A DNA stretch of 64,000 nucleotides, taken from contig CAYZGO010000002.1 in the NCBI GenBank assembly GCA_964478075.1, positions 106,499 through 170,498 of the forward strand, given 5' to 3'. The notes below the pieces were generated by a model. It saw only the letters and a program-made list of their open reading frames with translations, made no database searches and was not told where the DNA came from. Positions 53,846 to 62,158 of the stretch are shown piece after piece (within the stretch, counting starts at the first letter, position 1; each line of letters begins with the position of its first letter). The position numbers and the translations under genes are program-made. Source of the DNA: DAOUEX01 sp034430235 (GTDB lineage: Bacteria; Chloroflexota; Anaerolineae; UBA2200).

Positions 53846-55684
53846 ATGAAACTCGAAAGCGATCATCCAAACGGAAACATTCTGCTGACACAACTCATCC
53901 ACAACGGCGTGCTGATACCACCTCCGCCTGAACCACGCGGTCTGGTGATCAAGGTGCGCGGCGAGCCGGCCAGGCTCACGCCTACGCAGGAAGAGATGGC
54001 TCTGGCCTGGGCCAAGAAGCAGGGCACGCCCTACGTCGAAGACAGCGTCTTTGTGCGCAACTTTCTGCGGGATTTCAGCGCTGTGCTGGATGTCGAGCCT
54101 CCGCTGTCCGCTGACGAGGTGGGTTTCGCGCCTGCTATCAAGGTAATAGAGGCCGCGCGTGAGGCTAAAGCCAGGCTGAGCAAAGAGGAACGTAAAGCGC
54201 AAGCCGCCACACGCAAGGCCAAACGCGAAGCGCTGCGCGAGCGATACGGCCACGCCATCGTCAATGGCGAGTGCACCGAACTCGGCACGTACATGGTGGA
54301 ACCCAGCGGCATCTTTATGGGGCGCGGCAAACACCCGCTGCGTGGCCGGTGGAAAGAAGGTGCTCGGCAAAGCGACGTCACCCTGAACCTAAGCCCGGAT
54401 GCACCCAGGCCGCCTGGCGAGTGGAGGGAGATTGTGTGGCAGCCAGACTGCTTGTGGGTGGCACGCTGGAAGGACAAGCTGTCGGGCAGGATGAAGTACA
54501 TCTGGCTTGGTGACACGGCTTCCGCCAGGCAGGCACGCGAGGCAGCCAAGTTCGCCAAGGCCATGGAACTGCACGCCAGACTGGAAGAGGTCCGCGCCCA
54601 CATCAGACGTGGATTGACGGATGTCGACCCCAGGCGGAGAATGGTAGCCACGGCGTGCTATCTGATAGATATGCTGGGCTTGCGCGTGGGTGATGAAAAG
54701 AACCCCGACGAGGCGGACACTGTGGGCGCGACCACGCTGCGTCCTGAGCACGTCAAGCTACACCCCAGCGGCGTGGCCAAGTTCAGCTTCCTGGGCAAGG
54801 ATTCGGTGCGCTGGCACAAGAAGCTGGAACTCCCTCAGGTCGTGCAGCGCAACCTGGCAGAACTCATCGGCACGGCCCGGCCGCCCAACCCCGCAAGGCC
54901 GGACGCCTCAGTCCTGTCGTCCCGAGACAGGGCAAGCAGTAATCGGGCCAGGAACAGCCGCAAGAGACATCCTAGCCGTTATGAGCCGCAGCTCTTCCCC
55001 GACATTGGCAGCCGTGATGTCAACGCCTATCTGTCAGAAGTGCTGCCGGGACTGACGGCCAAGGTGTTCAGGACCCACCATGCCACCCAGGCAGCCGAGG
55101 AGAGCCTGGCCACCTATGGAGTGGAGGCCAATGATCCAGAGTACGAGAAGTGGCAGGCAGTCAACACTGCCAACCTGGCGGCAGCCATCTTCTGCAATCA
55201 CACCAAGAAGACAGCAGCGAGCTGGCCGGCCAGACGAGAGAGGTTTGCCCAGCGTCGTAGTCGAGCGGAGGAGCGTGTGCAGCGCTACCGCGCGCAGGTG
55301 AAAGAATACAGAGAGGCACTCCCTGCCCTGCGCAAGGAAGGCCGTCAGAGGATAGCCTCGTGCCGTACGCCAGCGCAGCGCGAGAGGAAGCGAGTCTCCT
55401 ACCAAAAGAAGATCGCGCGCGCTGAGCGCAGGTTGGCAACTGGCCAGGAGAGGCTGAAAAGGGCTCAGCACGCGCTGGGTAAGGTGAAAGCCAAGGCCTT
55501 CGTGGCCGGCAAGAAACGCGCCTGGAACCTGACCACCAGCCTCAAATCGTACGTGGACCCGAGCGTCTTTTACCGCTGGGGACAGCGCGTTGAGTACGAC
55601 GTGCTGGAACGCTACTACTCGAAGGCCTTGCGGCGCAAATTCTCCTGGGTCAAGAATGCTGATGCCCAGGATGACGAGGGCTAG
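53846..55684 (+). CDS. Eukaryotic/thaumarchaeal-type DNA topoisomerase IB
   Basis: 612 residues from ATG 53846, the start set by the promoter 10 bp upstream. The core matches the large TopIB class: EPSGIFMGRGKHPLRGRWK, WVARWKDKLSGRMKYIWLGD, MLGLRVGDEKNPDEADTVGA with the catalytic Arg region, FSFLGKDSVRWHKKLELP, AKVFRTHHATQAAEESL (catalytic Arg/His area), a long basic coiled-coil linker (about 445-565), then LTTSLKSYVDPSVFYRWGQR with the active-site Tyr. It should relax supercoils through a 3'-phosphotyrosyl bond. Known bacterial TopIB are mostly short poxvirus-like proteins of about 350 residues, so this long form suggests transfer from Archaea. Confidence 0.88.
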   Translation: MKLESDHPNGNILLTQLIHNGVLIPPPPEPRGLVIKVRGEPARLTPTQEEMALAWAKKQGTPYVEDSVFVRNFLRDFSAVLDVEPPLSADEVGFAPAIKVIEAAREAKARLSKEERKAQAATRKAKREALRERYGHAIVNGECTELGTYMVEPSGIFMGRGKHPLRGRWKEGARQSDVTLNLSPDAPRPPGEWREIVWQPDCLWVARWKDKLSGRMKYIWLGDTASARQAREAAKFAKAMELHARLEEVRAHIRRGLTDVDPRRRMVATACYLIDMLGLRVGDEKNPDEADTVGATTLRPEHVKLHPSGVAKFSFLGKDSVRWHKKLELPQVVQRNLAELIGTARPPNPARPDASVLSSRDRASSNRARNSRKRHPSRYEPQLFPDIGSRDVNAYLSEVLPGLTAKVFRTHHATQAAEESLATYGVEANDPEYEKWQAVNTANLAAAIFCNHTKKTAASWPARRERFAQRRSRAEERVQRYRAQVKEYREALPALRKEGRQRIASCRTPAQRERKRVSYQKKIARAERRLATGQERLKRAQHALGKVKAKAFVAGKKRAWNLTTSLKSYVDPSVFYRWGQRVEYDVLERYYSKALRRKFSWVKNADAQDDEG

Positions 55685-56020
55685 CTGCCTTTCGTTGTCA
55701 TCCTGAACTAACACCGGCCACTACGTTCAAGCCCGCAGCGCCAACATGTTCATCGCTGGATCCCCGCTGACGTGAATGATGCTCGAGTAGCGTTCGTTTC
55801 TACAGTAGAGGCGACCGTGCTGGGTGTGGTGTTTGCCTCTGCGTGAAATATCCTCGCACATTTTCCATCCAGGTATGCCACCTTCCAGGGCCACAGCCAT
55901 TCTTGGCGCATATTCGCAATTTGACAACCGGACATTTCTGTGCTAGAATTGTGTTTAGTATGGACAACTTGTCTATATACAGAAGTCAAATAGTTGGGGG
56001 GAAGTAAGGGAGAAAGATAA
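55685..56020. other. Intergenic region upstream of the PadR-led cluster
   Basis: No gene in the first 230 bp. The last 100 bp hold the promoter and operator listed below. Confidence 0.45.
55921..55980 (+). promoter_or_regulatory. Promoter and palindromic operator of the PadR-led cluster
   Basis: TTGACA (55921-55926), 17-bp spacer, TAGAAT (55944-55949). An interrupted palindrome centred on 55968 (GACAA at 55963-55967, TTGTC at 55969-55973, matching 8 of 10 bases per arm) covers the transcription start region, where a repressor would block initiation. Confidence 0.75.
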
Positions 56021-56422
56021 ATGCCACAGAGACGGCGTCGGCGAGGTGGTGCAGGTGGAGCGAGAGGGCGCCGTGGGCACATTCGCCGCTTCTTGGAACC
56101 CTGCCTCTTGATGCTGCTGCACATGGGAAAGCGCCATGGCTATGAACTGGCTCGGGAGTTGATACCCTTCGGGTTGGAGAACGTGGATTCCAGCCTCGTC
56201 TATCGGATGTTGCGGGACATGGAAAGAGCAGGGCTCGTCCGATCGGAGTGGCAATCCAACGTCACAGCCGGGCCAGCGCGCCGGGTCTACTCTTTGACAG
56301 CAGATGGTGATCGCGGCCTGGCGAACTGGGTGAGCGATCTACGCGCAACTGACGGAGTCTTGGGTCATTTCTTGAAGATTTACGAGAAACACATGAGAGA
56401 GGGTACAGGTGACTATCACTGA
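56021..56422 (+). CDS. PadR-family transcriptional regulator
   Basis: 133 residues. A basic glycine-rich N-terminus (MPQRRRRRGGAGGARGRRGH) precedes the winged helix: EPCLLMLLHMGKRHGYELAR, SSLVYRMLRDMERAGLVRSE and the wing GPARRVYSLTADGDRGLANW. Probably autoregulates through the palindrome at 55958-55978 and controls the downstream metal/Fe-S genes. Overlaps the DUF364 gene by 14 bp. Confidence 0.85.
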   Translation: MPQRRRRRGGAGGARGRRGHIRRFLEPCLLMLLHMGKRHGYELARELIPFGLENVDSSLVYRMLRDMERAGLVRSEWQSNVTAGPARRVYSLTADGDRGLANWVSDLRATDGVLGHFLKIYEKHMREGTGDYH

Positions 56423-57149
56423 GGCTCTGCTCAGCAGTTTGAAGCGCGACGTGCCAGTCTATGACGTGCGCATCGGCGCGCATTGGACAACTGTGGCGGT
56501 GACAACGGACTTGGGAGTACGCGGGGGCCTTGCCTCGGCCTTGAGTGCGATAGAGCACCAATGTAGAGGACAGCCTACCGTGCGTGAGGCGGGCCGATTG
56601 CTAGAATACGGTGCACTCGAACTGGCTGAGCTCGTCCGTTCGGACAGCATGGCCGAGGCGAGTGTTGGCCTGGCGACAATCAATGCCTTGTTGAATGTAG
56701 ACGACACGGCCTGCGTCGAGGTGAATGCGGGGGATATCATCATCAAGCAAGGCGCAGGCAAGCGCGTGGCGATTGTTGGGCATTTCCCCTTTATTCCGCA
56801 CGTCCGTCAGGCAGCAGAAACGCTGTGGGTCTTGGAGTTGCGTCCACGGGGTGATGACCTTCCAGCTGCTCGTGCGGCTGAGGTAATCCCCCAAGCCGAT
56901 GTGGTAGGTATCACCGGCAGCACGTTGCTCAACCACACTTTCGAGGGACTCATTGCTCTCTGCCGACCCGATGCCTATGTCCTTGTGATGGGCGGCAGCA
57001 CACCGCTTTCGCCGCTGTTCTTCGACTACGGCGTCGATGCTGTGGCTGGAACGTATGTGGTGGACGTGGAAGCTGTGTTACGCGCTGTGAGCCAAGGCGC
57101 AACCTTTCGGCAGATACCAGGCAAACGCCTGCTAACGCTACATAGATAA
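56409..57149 (+). CDS. DUF364/DUF4213 putative heavy-metal-chelation protein
   Basis: 246 residues from a GTG inside the end of the PadR gene. The N-terminal part (about 1-85) resembles DUF4213, the C-terminal part DUF364 (VAIVGHFPFIPHVRQAAETL; ADVVGITGSTLLNHTFEGLI; VLVMGGSTPLSPLFFDYGVD). Families of this type occur in anaerobes and are suspected to handle metals or metal-cofactor precursors. Operon with PadR and the Mrp ATPase. Confidence 0.8.
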   Translation: MTITEALLSSLKRDVPVYDVRIGAHWTTVAVTTDLGVRGGLASALSAIEHQCRGQPTVREAGRLLEYGALELAELVRSDSMAEASVGLATINALLNVDDTACVEVNAGDIIIKQGAGKRVAIVGHFPFIPHVRQAAETLWVLELRPRGDDLPAARAAEVIPQADVVGITGSTLLNHTFEGLIALCRPDAYVLVMGGSTPLSPLFFDYGVDAVAGTYVVDVEAVLRAVSQGATFRQIPGKRLLTLHR

Positions 57150-57164
57150 CTCTTGGAGGAACTA

Positions 57165-58250
57165 ATGGTAGAGGGAATCTCAAAAGATACAATCCGCCAA
57201 GCATTGGCGCAAGTGACCCACCCTGAAATCAAAGGCCGCAACCTGGTTGAATTGGGGATGATCCCAGGCATTACTGTCAACGGTAACCAGGTCCGCGTGA
57301 CGCTGGCGTTACCGTTCCAAGAAACCCCCATTAAGGATGATCTGGTGAACCGGGTCCGGGAGGCCGTGAGCACCTTGAACGGCAGTTTGGGCGTTGACGT
57401 GCGGCTGACTCAAATGAGCCAGCGAGAACGCGCTGCTTTCATGTCCTATACTGGCGAGGGCCCTGCCCAGGCTGAGATTCTGAATGATATCGCCCGTGTG
57501 CTGGCCGTGATGAGTGGCAAAGGCGGTGTGGGCAAGTCCTCCGTGGCAGGAATGTTAGCTGTGGCGCTAAGGCGCAAGGGCCATAGCGTGGGCGTGTTGG
57601 ATGCCGACATCACTGGCCCCAGCATCCCCAAGATGTTTGGTATACATAAACATCCTGTAGGAGGACCGATTGGTATTATGCCAGTCGACACTAAGACAGG
57701 CCTCAAGCTAATGTCCATCAATCTACTGTTGCCAAGCGAGACCCAGGCTGTGGTCTGGCGTGGCCCACTCATCAGCAAGGCCATCCGGCAATTCTGGAGC
57801 GAGATTTTCTGGGGTACTCTGGATTATCTGGTGGTAGATTTGCCTCCCGGTACATCGGATGCTGCTTTGACGGTGATGCAAGCGATTCCGCTGAGCGGCG
57901 TGTTGCTAGTTACATCACCTCAGGATCTGGCAGGAATGGTCGTGCGCAAAGCAGCCGGAATGGTAGAACTTATGGGTGCCCCCTTGCTGGGTGTGGTAGA
58001 GAACATGAGCTATACTGTTTGTCCCAAGTGCGGTACCCGCATTGATATCTTTGGCCCCAGCCAGGCGGAGAAGACAGCGCATCTGATTGGCGCGCCATTG
58101 CTGGGTCGGATACCGCTCGAGCCTGACTTTGCTGTCCACTGCGATGCCGGCACAATTGAGGACTATCCAGCCACAGCATTTGAGACTATCGTCGAACAGA
58201 TCATTGAGCGGGTGCCAGAGGAAAAGGTTGAACCAGCTTTCGGGAGATGA
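57165..58250 (+). CDS. Mrp/NBP35-family ATP-binding protein (Fe-S cluster carrier)
   Basis: 361 residues from ATG 57165, with GGAGG five bases upstream. An N-terminal MIP18/DUF59 domain (LAQVTHPEIKGRNLVELGMI) is followed by the deviant Walker A VMSGKGGVGKSSVAGMLAVA, YLVVDLPPGTSDAALTVMQ, and a CxxC (SYTVCPKCGTRIDIFG) that would bind the transferred [4Fe-4S] cluster in a homodimer. It fits the following NifX-, NifU- and ferredoxin-like genes. Confidence 0.9.
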   Translation: MVEGISKDTIRQALAQVTHPEIKGRNLVELGMIPGITVNGNQVRVTLALPFQETPIKDDLVNRVREAVSTLNGSLGVDVRLTQMSQRERAAFMSYTGEGPAQAEILNDIARVLAVMSGKGGVGKSSVAGMLAVALRRKGHSVGVLDADITGPSIPKMFGIHKHPVGGPIGIMPVDTKTGLKLMSINLLLPSETQAVVWRGPLISKAIRQFWSEIFWGTLDYLVVDLPPGTSDAALTVMQAIPLSGVLLVTSPQDLAGMVVRKAAGMVELMGAPLLGVVENMSYTVCPKCGTRIDIFGPSQAEKTAHLIGAPLLGRIPLEPDFAVHCDAGTIEDYPATAFETIVEQIIERVPEEKVEPAFGR

Positions 58251-58368
58251 TGAGGTGGTGATGCAATGATGGATAGGCGTGTTCAAATCAAGGGGATTTG
58301 TGCGTCAGGTTTGAGATCTGTATCCAAGCACATCTTGATGGCAGAGTCTCTGAAAGGAGGTGAATGGG

Positions 58369-58650
58369 ATGCCACGTTTTGATGGCACTGGCCCGCGAGG
58401 CGAAGGGGCGTTGACCGGTCGTGGTGAGGGATACTGTATAGTCCAACTCCCTGATCCAGAGTCAGGTCGGGAGGCTGTCGGCTTTGCTGGGTTGGCTGGC
58501 GTGCCGGTGAGGCCGGCGCATCCAGCCGCCATATTCACACCCGTCACGTTACCGCCGCTCGGGGCGTATCCGAGGAGGAGGTTTGGGCGCGGTCGTGGCC
58601 GAAACGCGGGACGAGGGCATGGCAGGCGGTTCTTCATGCGCCGTTGGTGA
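58369..58650 (+). CDS. DUF5320-like glycine-rich protein, copy 1
   Basis: 93 residues beginning MPRFDGTGPRGEGALTGRGE, the DUF5320 N-terminal motif. The middle differs from the other copies and the tail is Arg/Gly-rich (GRGRGRNAGRGHGRRFF). It starts after a perfect AGGAGGTGA box. Function unknown; small proteins of this kind occur next to NifX-like genes in anaerobes. The most divergent of the three tandem copies. Confidence 0.7.
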   Translation: MPRFDGTGPRGEGALTGRGEGYCIVQLPDPESGREAVGFAGLAGVPVRPAHPAAIFTPVTLPPLGAYPRRRFGRGRGRNAGRGHGRRFFMRRW

Positions 58651-58681
58651 TATAGGTTAGGAAGGAAAGGAGGTGAACAGA

Positions 58682-58915
58682 ATGCCAAGGGGAGATGGAA
58701 CTGGGCCTGCTGGCTTGGGTCCTATGACAGGACGAGCGGCTGGTTATTGCGCTGGGTACAGTGGGCCTGGTTATGCAAACCCACTGCTTGGGCGAGGTGC
58801 ATATCCATATCGTCCTGCCTATACGTCGATAAGCTATGGTGCGTGGCCTCGTTGGGGGCTGCGGCGCTTCTGGGGCCGCGGACGTGGCTGGGGCGGACGC
58901 GGAAGGCGATGGTAG
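58682..58915 (+). CDS. DUF5320-like glycine-rich protein, copy 2
   Basis: 77 residues: MPRGDGTGPAGLGPMTGRAA followed by GYCAGYSGPGYANP, then a Tyr/Pro-rich part and an aromatic/Arg tail (RRFWGRGRGWGGRGRRW). AGGAGGTGA upstream. A single Cys in the GYCAGY motif is shared with copy 3. It lacks the coiled-coil tail of copy 3. Confidence 0.75.
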   Translation: MPRGDGTGPAGLGPMTGRAAGYCAGYSGPGYANPLLGRGAYPYRPAYTSISYGAWPRWGLRRFWGRGRGWGGRGRRW

Positions 58916-58963
58916 CAAGATCTACCGATAAGAGTTAAATCAAAGTAACAGGAGGTGAACGGA

Positions 58964-59317
58964 ATGCCAAGAGGAGATGGAACTGGTCCCGGGGGTCTAG
59001 GGCCAATGACAGGGCGGGCTGCCGGCTACTGTGCTGGCTATGATGCGCCTGGCTACGTGAATCCAGGGCCTGGGCGTGGCTTTGGCCTGGGCTTTGGTGG
59101 TGGCCGGGGCGGAGGCTGGGGTTGGCGCCACCGGTACCATGCCACAGGGCGTCCAGGTTGGGCACCCTTTGGTTATGCACCAACTTGGGCTGTACCGCAA
59201 GCCTATGCACCGCCGACTCCCGAGCAGGAAGTCGACTTGCTTAAGCAGCAAGCGGAGTGGCTTCAGAGCCAGCTTGACGCTATCAGCAAGCGCATGGCGG
59301 AGCTCGAAAAAGAGTAA
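58964..59317 (+). CDS. DUF5320 family protein, copy 3, with coiled coil
   Basis: 117 residues: MPRGDGTGPGGLGPMTGRAA, GYCAGYDAPGYVNP, a Gly/Phe-rich middle, and a C-terminal coiled coil (TPEQEVDLLKQQAEWLQSQL onward). The coiled coil resembles the tails of the NifX-like proteins just downstream (KQLAEIIERLDRLEKG), which could let them associate. AGGAGGTGA upstream. Confidence 0.8.
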   Translation: MPRGDGTGPGGLGPMTGRAAGYCAGYDAPGYVNPGPGRGFGLGFGGGRGGGWGWRHRYHATGRPGWAPFGYAPTWAVPQAYAPPTPEQEVDLLKQQAEWLQSQLDAISKRMAELEKE

Positions 59318-59324
59318 CTGGCCC

Positions 59325-59363
59325 ATGTCGAGGCAGGCGCCAACTCGGCGCCTGCCTCGACAT
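59325..59363 (+). terminator. Strong 17-bp hairpin after the DUF5320 genes
   Basis: Perfect stem 59325-59341 with 59347-59363 and a 5-nt loop, no T-run. Either a partial terminator or an mRNA-stabilising end between the DUF5320 trio and the NifX-like genes. Confidence 0.65.
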
Positions 59364-59464
59364 AGTTCATGCGCATAGTGCGTGGTAGTATTAGACGAAC
59401 CACTATACCGCTTCCCTAGTGGAAGCAGGCAAGGATAGTTTATCCTTGAGGAGGGCTCACAGTC

Positions 59465-60040
59465 ATGAGAGTTGTTGTTACATCCAATGGGAATAATCTG
59501 GACGGGCCAGCCAGCCCGGTCTTCGGGCGCTGTCCTGCGTACGTCTTCGTGGATACGGAGACGATGGCATTTGAGGCCGTGGAGAACCCGGCGGTAGGAG
59601 CCTCTGGCGGGGCGGGCATCCAGGCAGCCCAGTTTGTCATCGAGCGTGGGGCGCAGGCGGTGATAACCGGTAACGTGGGCCCCAACGCCTTCAACGTCTT
59701 CCAGGCTGCCAGTGTGCCTATGTACCTTTTCGGGGGTGGGACAGTGCGGGAGGCGGTGGAGGCGTACAAGAGCGGAGGGCTTCAATCCGTCGCCGGAGCC
59801 AACGTCCAGGCCGGAGTGGGGATGGGCATGGGACGCGGGATGGGACGCGGCATGGGACGCGGGATGGGGATCGGCATGGGCCGGGGCGTGGCTATGTCCC
59901 CGTCGCCTACGGAAGGCCGCGCTACAACTGCTGGTTCCCGCGAAGAAGAGATCGCGTCTCTAAAGGATATCGGCGGTGCGTTGCGCAAGCAGTTGGCCGA
60001 GATAATAGAGCGGCTTGACCGGCTGGAAAAAGGAAGGTGA
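59465..60040 (+). CDS. NifX/NifB-type dinitrogenase-cofactor-like protein, copy 1
   Basis: 191 residues. The Nif-Fe-Mo cofactor domain occupies about 1-115 (VVVTSNGNNLDGPASPVFGR, VITGNVGPNAFNVFQAA). It is followed by a Met-Gly-Arg repeat tract (GMGRGMGRGMGRGMGIGMGR) and a C-terminal coiled coil (LRKQLAEIIERLDRLEKGR). Members bind iron-sulfur or metal-cofactor precursors; no nitrogenase genes are present, so a general Fe-S role is likely. GAGGAGGG lies before the start. Confidence 0.85.
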   Translation: MRVVVTSNGNNLDGPASPVFGRCPAYVFVDTETMAFEAVENPAVGASGGAGIQAAQFVIERGAQAVITGNVGPNAFNVFQAASVPMYLFGGGTVREAVEAYKSGGLQSVAGANVQAGVGMGMGRGMGRGMGRGMGIGMGRGVAMSPSPTEGRATTAGSREEEIASLKDIGGALRKQLAEIIERLDRLEKGR

Positions 60041-60043
60041 GCG

Positions 60044-60535
60044 ATGCGCGTTGCAGTTTCGGCAGATGATAACAACGGGCTGGACAGCGTGGTGAGCCCC
60101 CACTTCGGGCGTTGTCCATACTATGTTTTGGTGGATGTCAATGGCCGAGAGGTAAAGCAGGTCAACGTGGTGGCGAATCCCAACTACGGCCGGCACGCAC
60201 CGGGGACAGTACCCACGTTCATCCAAAATCAGGGGGCGGATGTCATGCTCGCCGGCGGGATGGGCAGACGGGCCATCGCCTTGTTCCAGCAGTACGGCAT
60301 CCAGGCGGCGACCGGGGCCGCAGGCTCCGTGCACTACGCGCTGGAGCAGTATCTGGGCGGGGAGCTGCAAGGGGCCGAACCGTGCAGCACGAGCCTTGGA
60401 CATGACCGGCAGGAGTCCTCAGCCGAAGGCGAGTACGAGCAGGACGAGGTAGGCCGGCTAAGGGAGGATGCCAAGATGCTACAGCAGCAGTTGGCCCAAG
60501 TGATGGAGCGTCTGGACAGGTTGGCGGCAGATTGA
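60044..60535 (+). CDS. NifX-like cofactor-binding protein, copy 2
   Basis: 163 residues, starting 3 bp after copy 1. The domain starts MRVAVSADDNNGLDSVVSPH and has VMLAGGMGRRAIALFQQYGI; the C-terminus (EDAKMLQQQLAQVMERLDRL) is a coiled coil like that of copy 1. A tandem duplicate lacking the Met-Gly-Arg tract. The paired coiled coils suggest hetero-oligomers. Confidence 0.85.
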   Translation: MRVAVSADDNNGLDSVVSPHFGRCPYYVLVDVNGREVKQVNVVANPNYGRHAPGTVPTFIQNQGADVMLAGGMGRRAIALFQQYGIQAATGAAGSVHYALEQYLGGELQGAEPCSTSLGHDRQESSAEGEYEQDEVGRLREDAKMLQQQLAQVMERLDRLAAD

Positions 60536-60814
60536 AATGGCGTAGTTGTAGATCGTCACGTACTCCAATCCTATTCTGTTGAGCAAGGCCCTGGCAGTCC
60601 CCAGGGTCAGCCGGCGTGTGCGGCGTCCGGGCCGCGACATGATGGAGACAACGTATGCCGCATCGGGCGTGGGGCTGGCTGCGCCACGGGGGGCCTCCAG
60701 TAAAGGGTAATCGTCGTGGACGTGGGATAGAACCTCATCGCGCGCATCGAGGACCCCACGCGCCTCTGGAGAGTAAGTGAACCGAGCGCAGCGGCTGAGA
60801 AAGAGGTCGTCCAC
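60479..60814 (-). CDS. Possible antisense hypothetical ORF
   Basis: 111 codons on the minus strand, filling the 297-bp gap between NifX copy 2 and MobB and overlapping the end of NifX. The central part (YVVSIMSRPGRRTRRLTLGT, ARALLNRIGLEYVTIYNYAI) is protein-like. No family recognised and the overlapping end is clearly NifX-coding, so it may be the remnant of an older gene. Confidence 0.25.
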   Translation of the reverse strand: MDDLFLSRCARFTYSPEARGVLDARDEVLSHVHDDYPLLEAPRGAASPTPDAAYVVSIMSRPGRRTRRLTLGTARALLNRIGLEYVTIYNYAISICRQPVQTLHHLGQLLL

Positions 60815-60831
60815 ATCTGAGGAGGGAACGG

Positions 60832-61569
60832 ATGCTCAAAGTCGTGGGCATTATCGGGTACAAGAACAGTGGCAAAACGACGCTGACCCATGCCCTGGCC
60901 CGTGAATTGACTGCCAGGGGCCACGAGGTGGCCGTGATCAAGCACTCATCCCATCGCCTGGACCTGCCAGGAAAGGACACCACCGTGCTGGCGGAAGCCG
61001 TCGGTCAGGTGGGGTTTATCTCGTCGCAGGAGTCGGGGGTCTTCTGGAAAAAGTCGCTGAGCCTGGAGAACATCATCTCTTATCTGGAGGCGGACATCGT
61101 TCTCGTCGAGGGCTTCAAGGCGGAGAAGACTTTCCCCAAGATTGTATGCCTGCGGGGAGAGCCAGACGACGGAGACCTATTCGACGGCCTGGCCATCTGC
61201 GCCGTCGGGCCGCCCGACCAGGCAGAGGGGATGGACATCCCTTCCTTCGACAGGCTCAGGACACCGCTCCTCGGTCGGGACGAGGTGGCCCGGGTCGCCG
61301 ACCTGGTGGAGGAGAAAGCCTTCAAGTTGCCCAACCTTGACTGTGGCGGCTGTGGACACGAACGGTGCTACGATATGGCCTGCGAGATCGTCGCCGGAAG
61401 CGGCAGCGTGGACGATTGCATCTCTCTGCAGCCGGCTACGGAGGTCAAAATAGACGGACAGCCAATGCCGATGAATCCCTTTATCTCTGGCATAGTCAGG
61501 GAGACGATTCTGGGAATGCTTTCTTCGCTCAAAGGTTTCAAGAAGGGAAAGATCGAGATCAGCGTCTGA
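60832..61569 (+). CDS. MobB-like GTPase with C-terminal Fe-S domain
   Basis: 245 residues. P-loop IGYKNSGKTTLTHALAREL; the MobB-like core includes ADIVLVEGFKAEKTFPKIVC. A C-terminal Cys-rich block (LDCGGCGHERCYDMACEIV and DDC) resembles the 4Fe-4S domain of RnfB-like proteins. MobB assists molybdopterin guanine dinucleotide formation; the fused Fe-S domain and this neighbourhood suggest a metal-cofactor insertion or sensing role. Confidence 0.82.
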   Translation: MLKVVGIIGYKNSGKTTLTHALARELTARGHEVAVIKHSSHRLDLPGKDTTVLAEAVGQVGFISSQESGVFWKKSLSLENIISYLEADIVLVEGFKAEKTFPKIVCLRGEPDDGDLFDGLAICAVGPPDQAEGMDIPSFDRLRTPLLGRDEVARVADLVEEKAFKLPNLDCGGCGHERCYDMACEIVAGSGSVDDCISLQPATEVKIDGQPMPMNPFISGIVRETILGMLSSLKGFKKGKIEISV

Positions 61570-61673
61570 TAATTTGAACGTTCACACGTGGGGCAGGGTT
61601 TGGAGCCTGCCAGCAGCCTAGCAGGGCTGCTCCACACGTGGCTTTTACCCAAGTGTGAAAGAAGGTGATAACA

Positions 61674-62138
61674 GTGGTGTTCGTTGACGAAGCACGTTGT
61701 ACAGGCTGCGGCCTGTGCACGGATGTGTGTGCAACAGGGGCCATCAGCGTGGTGAACGGCGTCGCACGGGTGGAGCAGAGCCTATGTCAGGAGTGCGAAG
61801 CGTGTGTCTCGGCCTGTCCCAACGGAGCGCTTCTGACGCTGCAGGAACCGGCCAGGGCTGAGAAACCAGCGCTGGTGCGCACGCCTGCACCGTCTCCGAT
61901 CCGGATTCGACCGATTGCACCAGTCCCCCAGCCCAAGACCAGTGTGTGGCCCTGGCTGGGGGCCGTGCTGGGCTTCGTCGGGCGTGAGGTGGTGCCCCGC
62001 GTGGTGGCGTTTTGGGGCAACCGAGAGCAGGGGCAACCGGGCCCGACGCTCCCACCCCGTGAGGCAGAGCTCCCCGACCGCGCGAACTATGGCGGGTGGG
62101 ACGGCGGCCGGCGCGCCCGCCGCCGGGGACGCCGGTAG
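61674..62138 (+). CDS. Ferredoxin-like protein with two 4Fe-4S motifs and long tail
   Basis: 154 residues from a GTG at 61674, placed 6-8 bases after AGAAGGTGA. Two ferredoxin motifs: CTGCGLCTDVCATGA and CQECEACVSACPNGA. A Pro-rich linker follows, then a short hydrophobic stretch (WPWLGAVLGFVGREVVPRVV) that could touch the membrane, and a basic Gly/Arg tail. Likely electron donor for neighbouring Fe-S proteins. An in-frame GTG at 61665 lies inside the ribosome binding site. Confidence 0.8.
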   Translation: MVFVDEARCTGCGLCTDVCATGAISVVNGVARVEQSLCQECEACVSACPNGALLTLQEPARAEKPALVRTPAPSPIRIRPIAPVPQPKTSVWPWLGAVLGFVGREVVPRVVAFWGNREQGQPGPTLPPREAELPDRANYGGWDGGRRARRRGRR

Positions 62139-62158
62139 TCTGGCTTGAGCAGGTTCAG

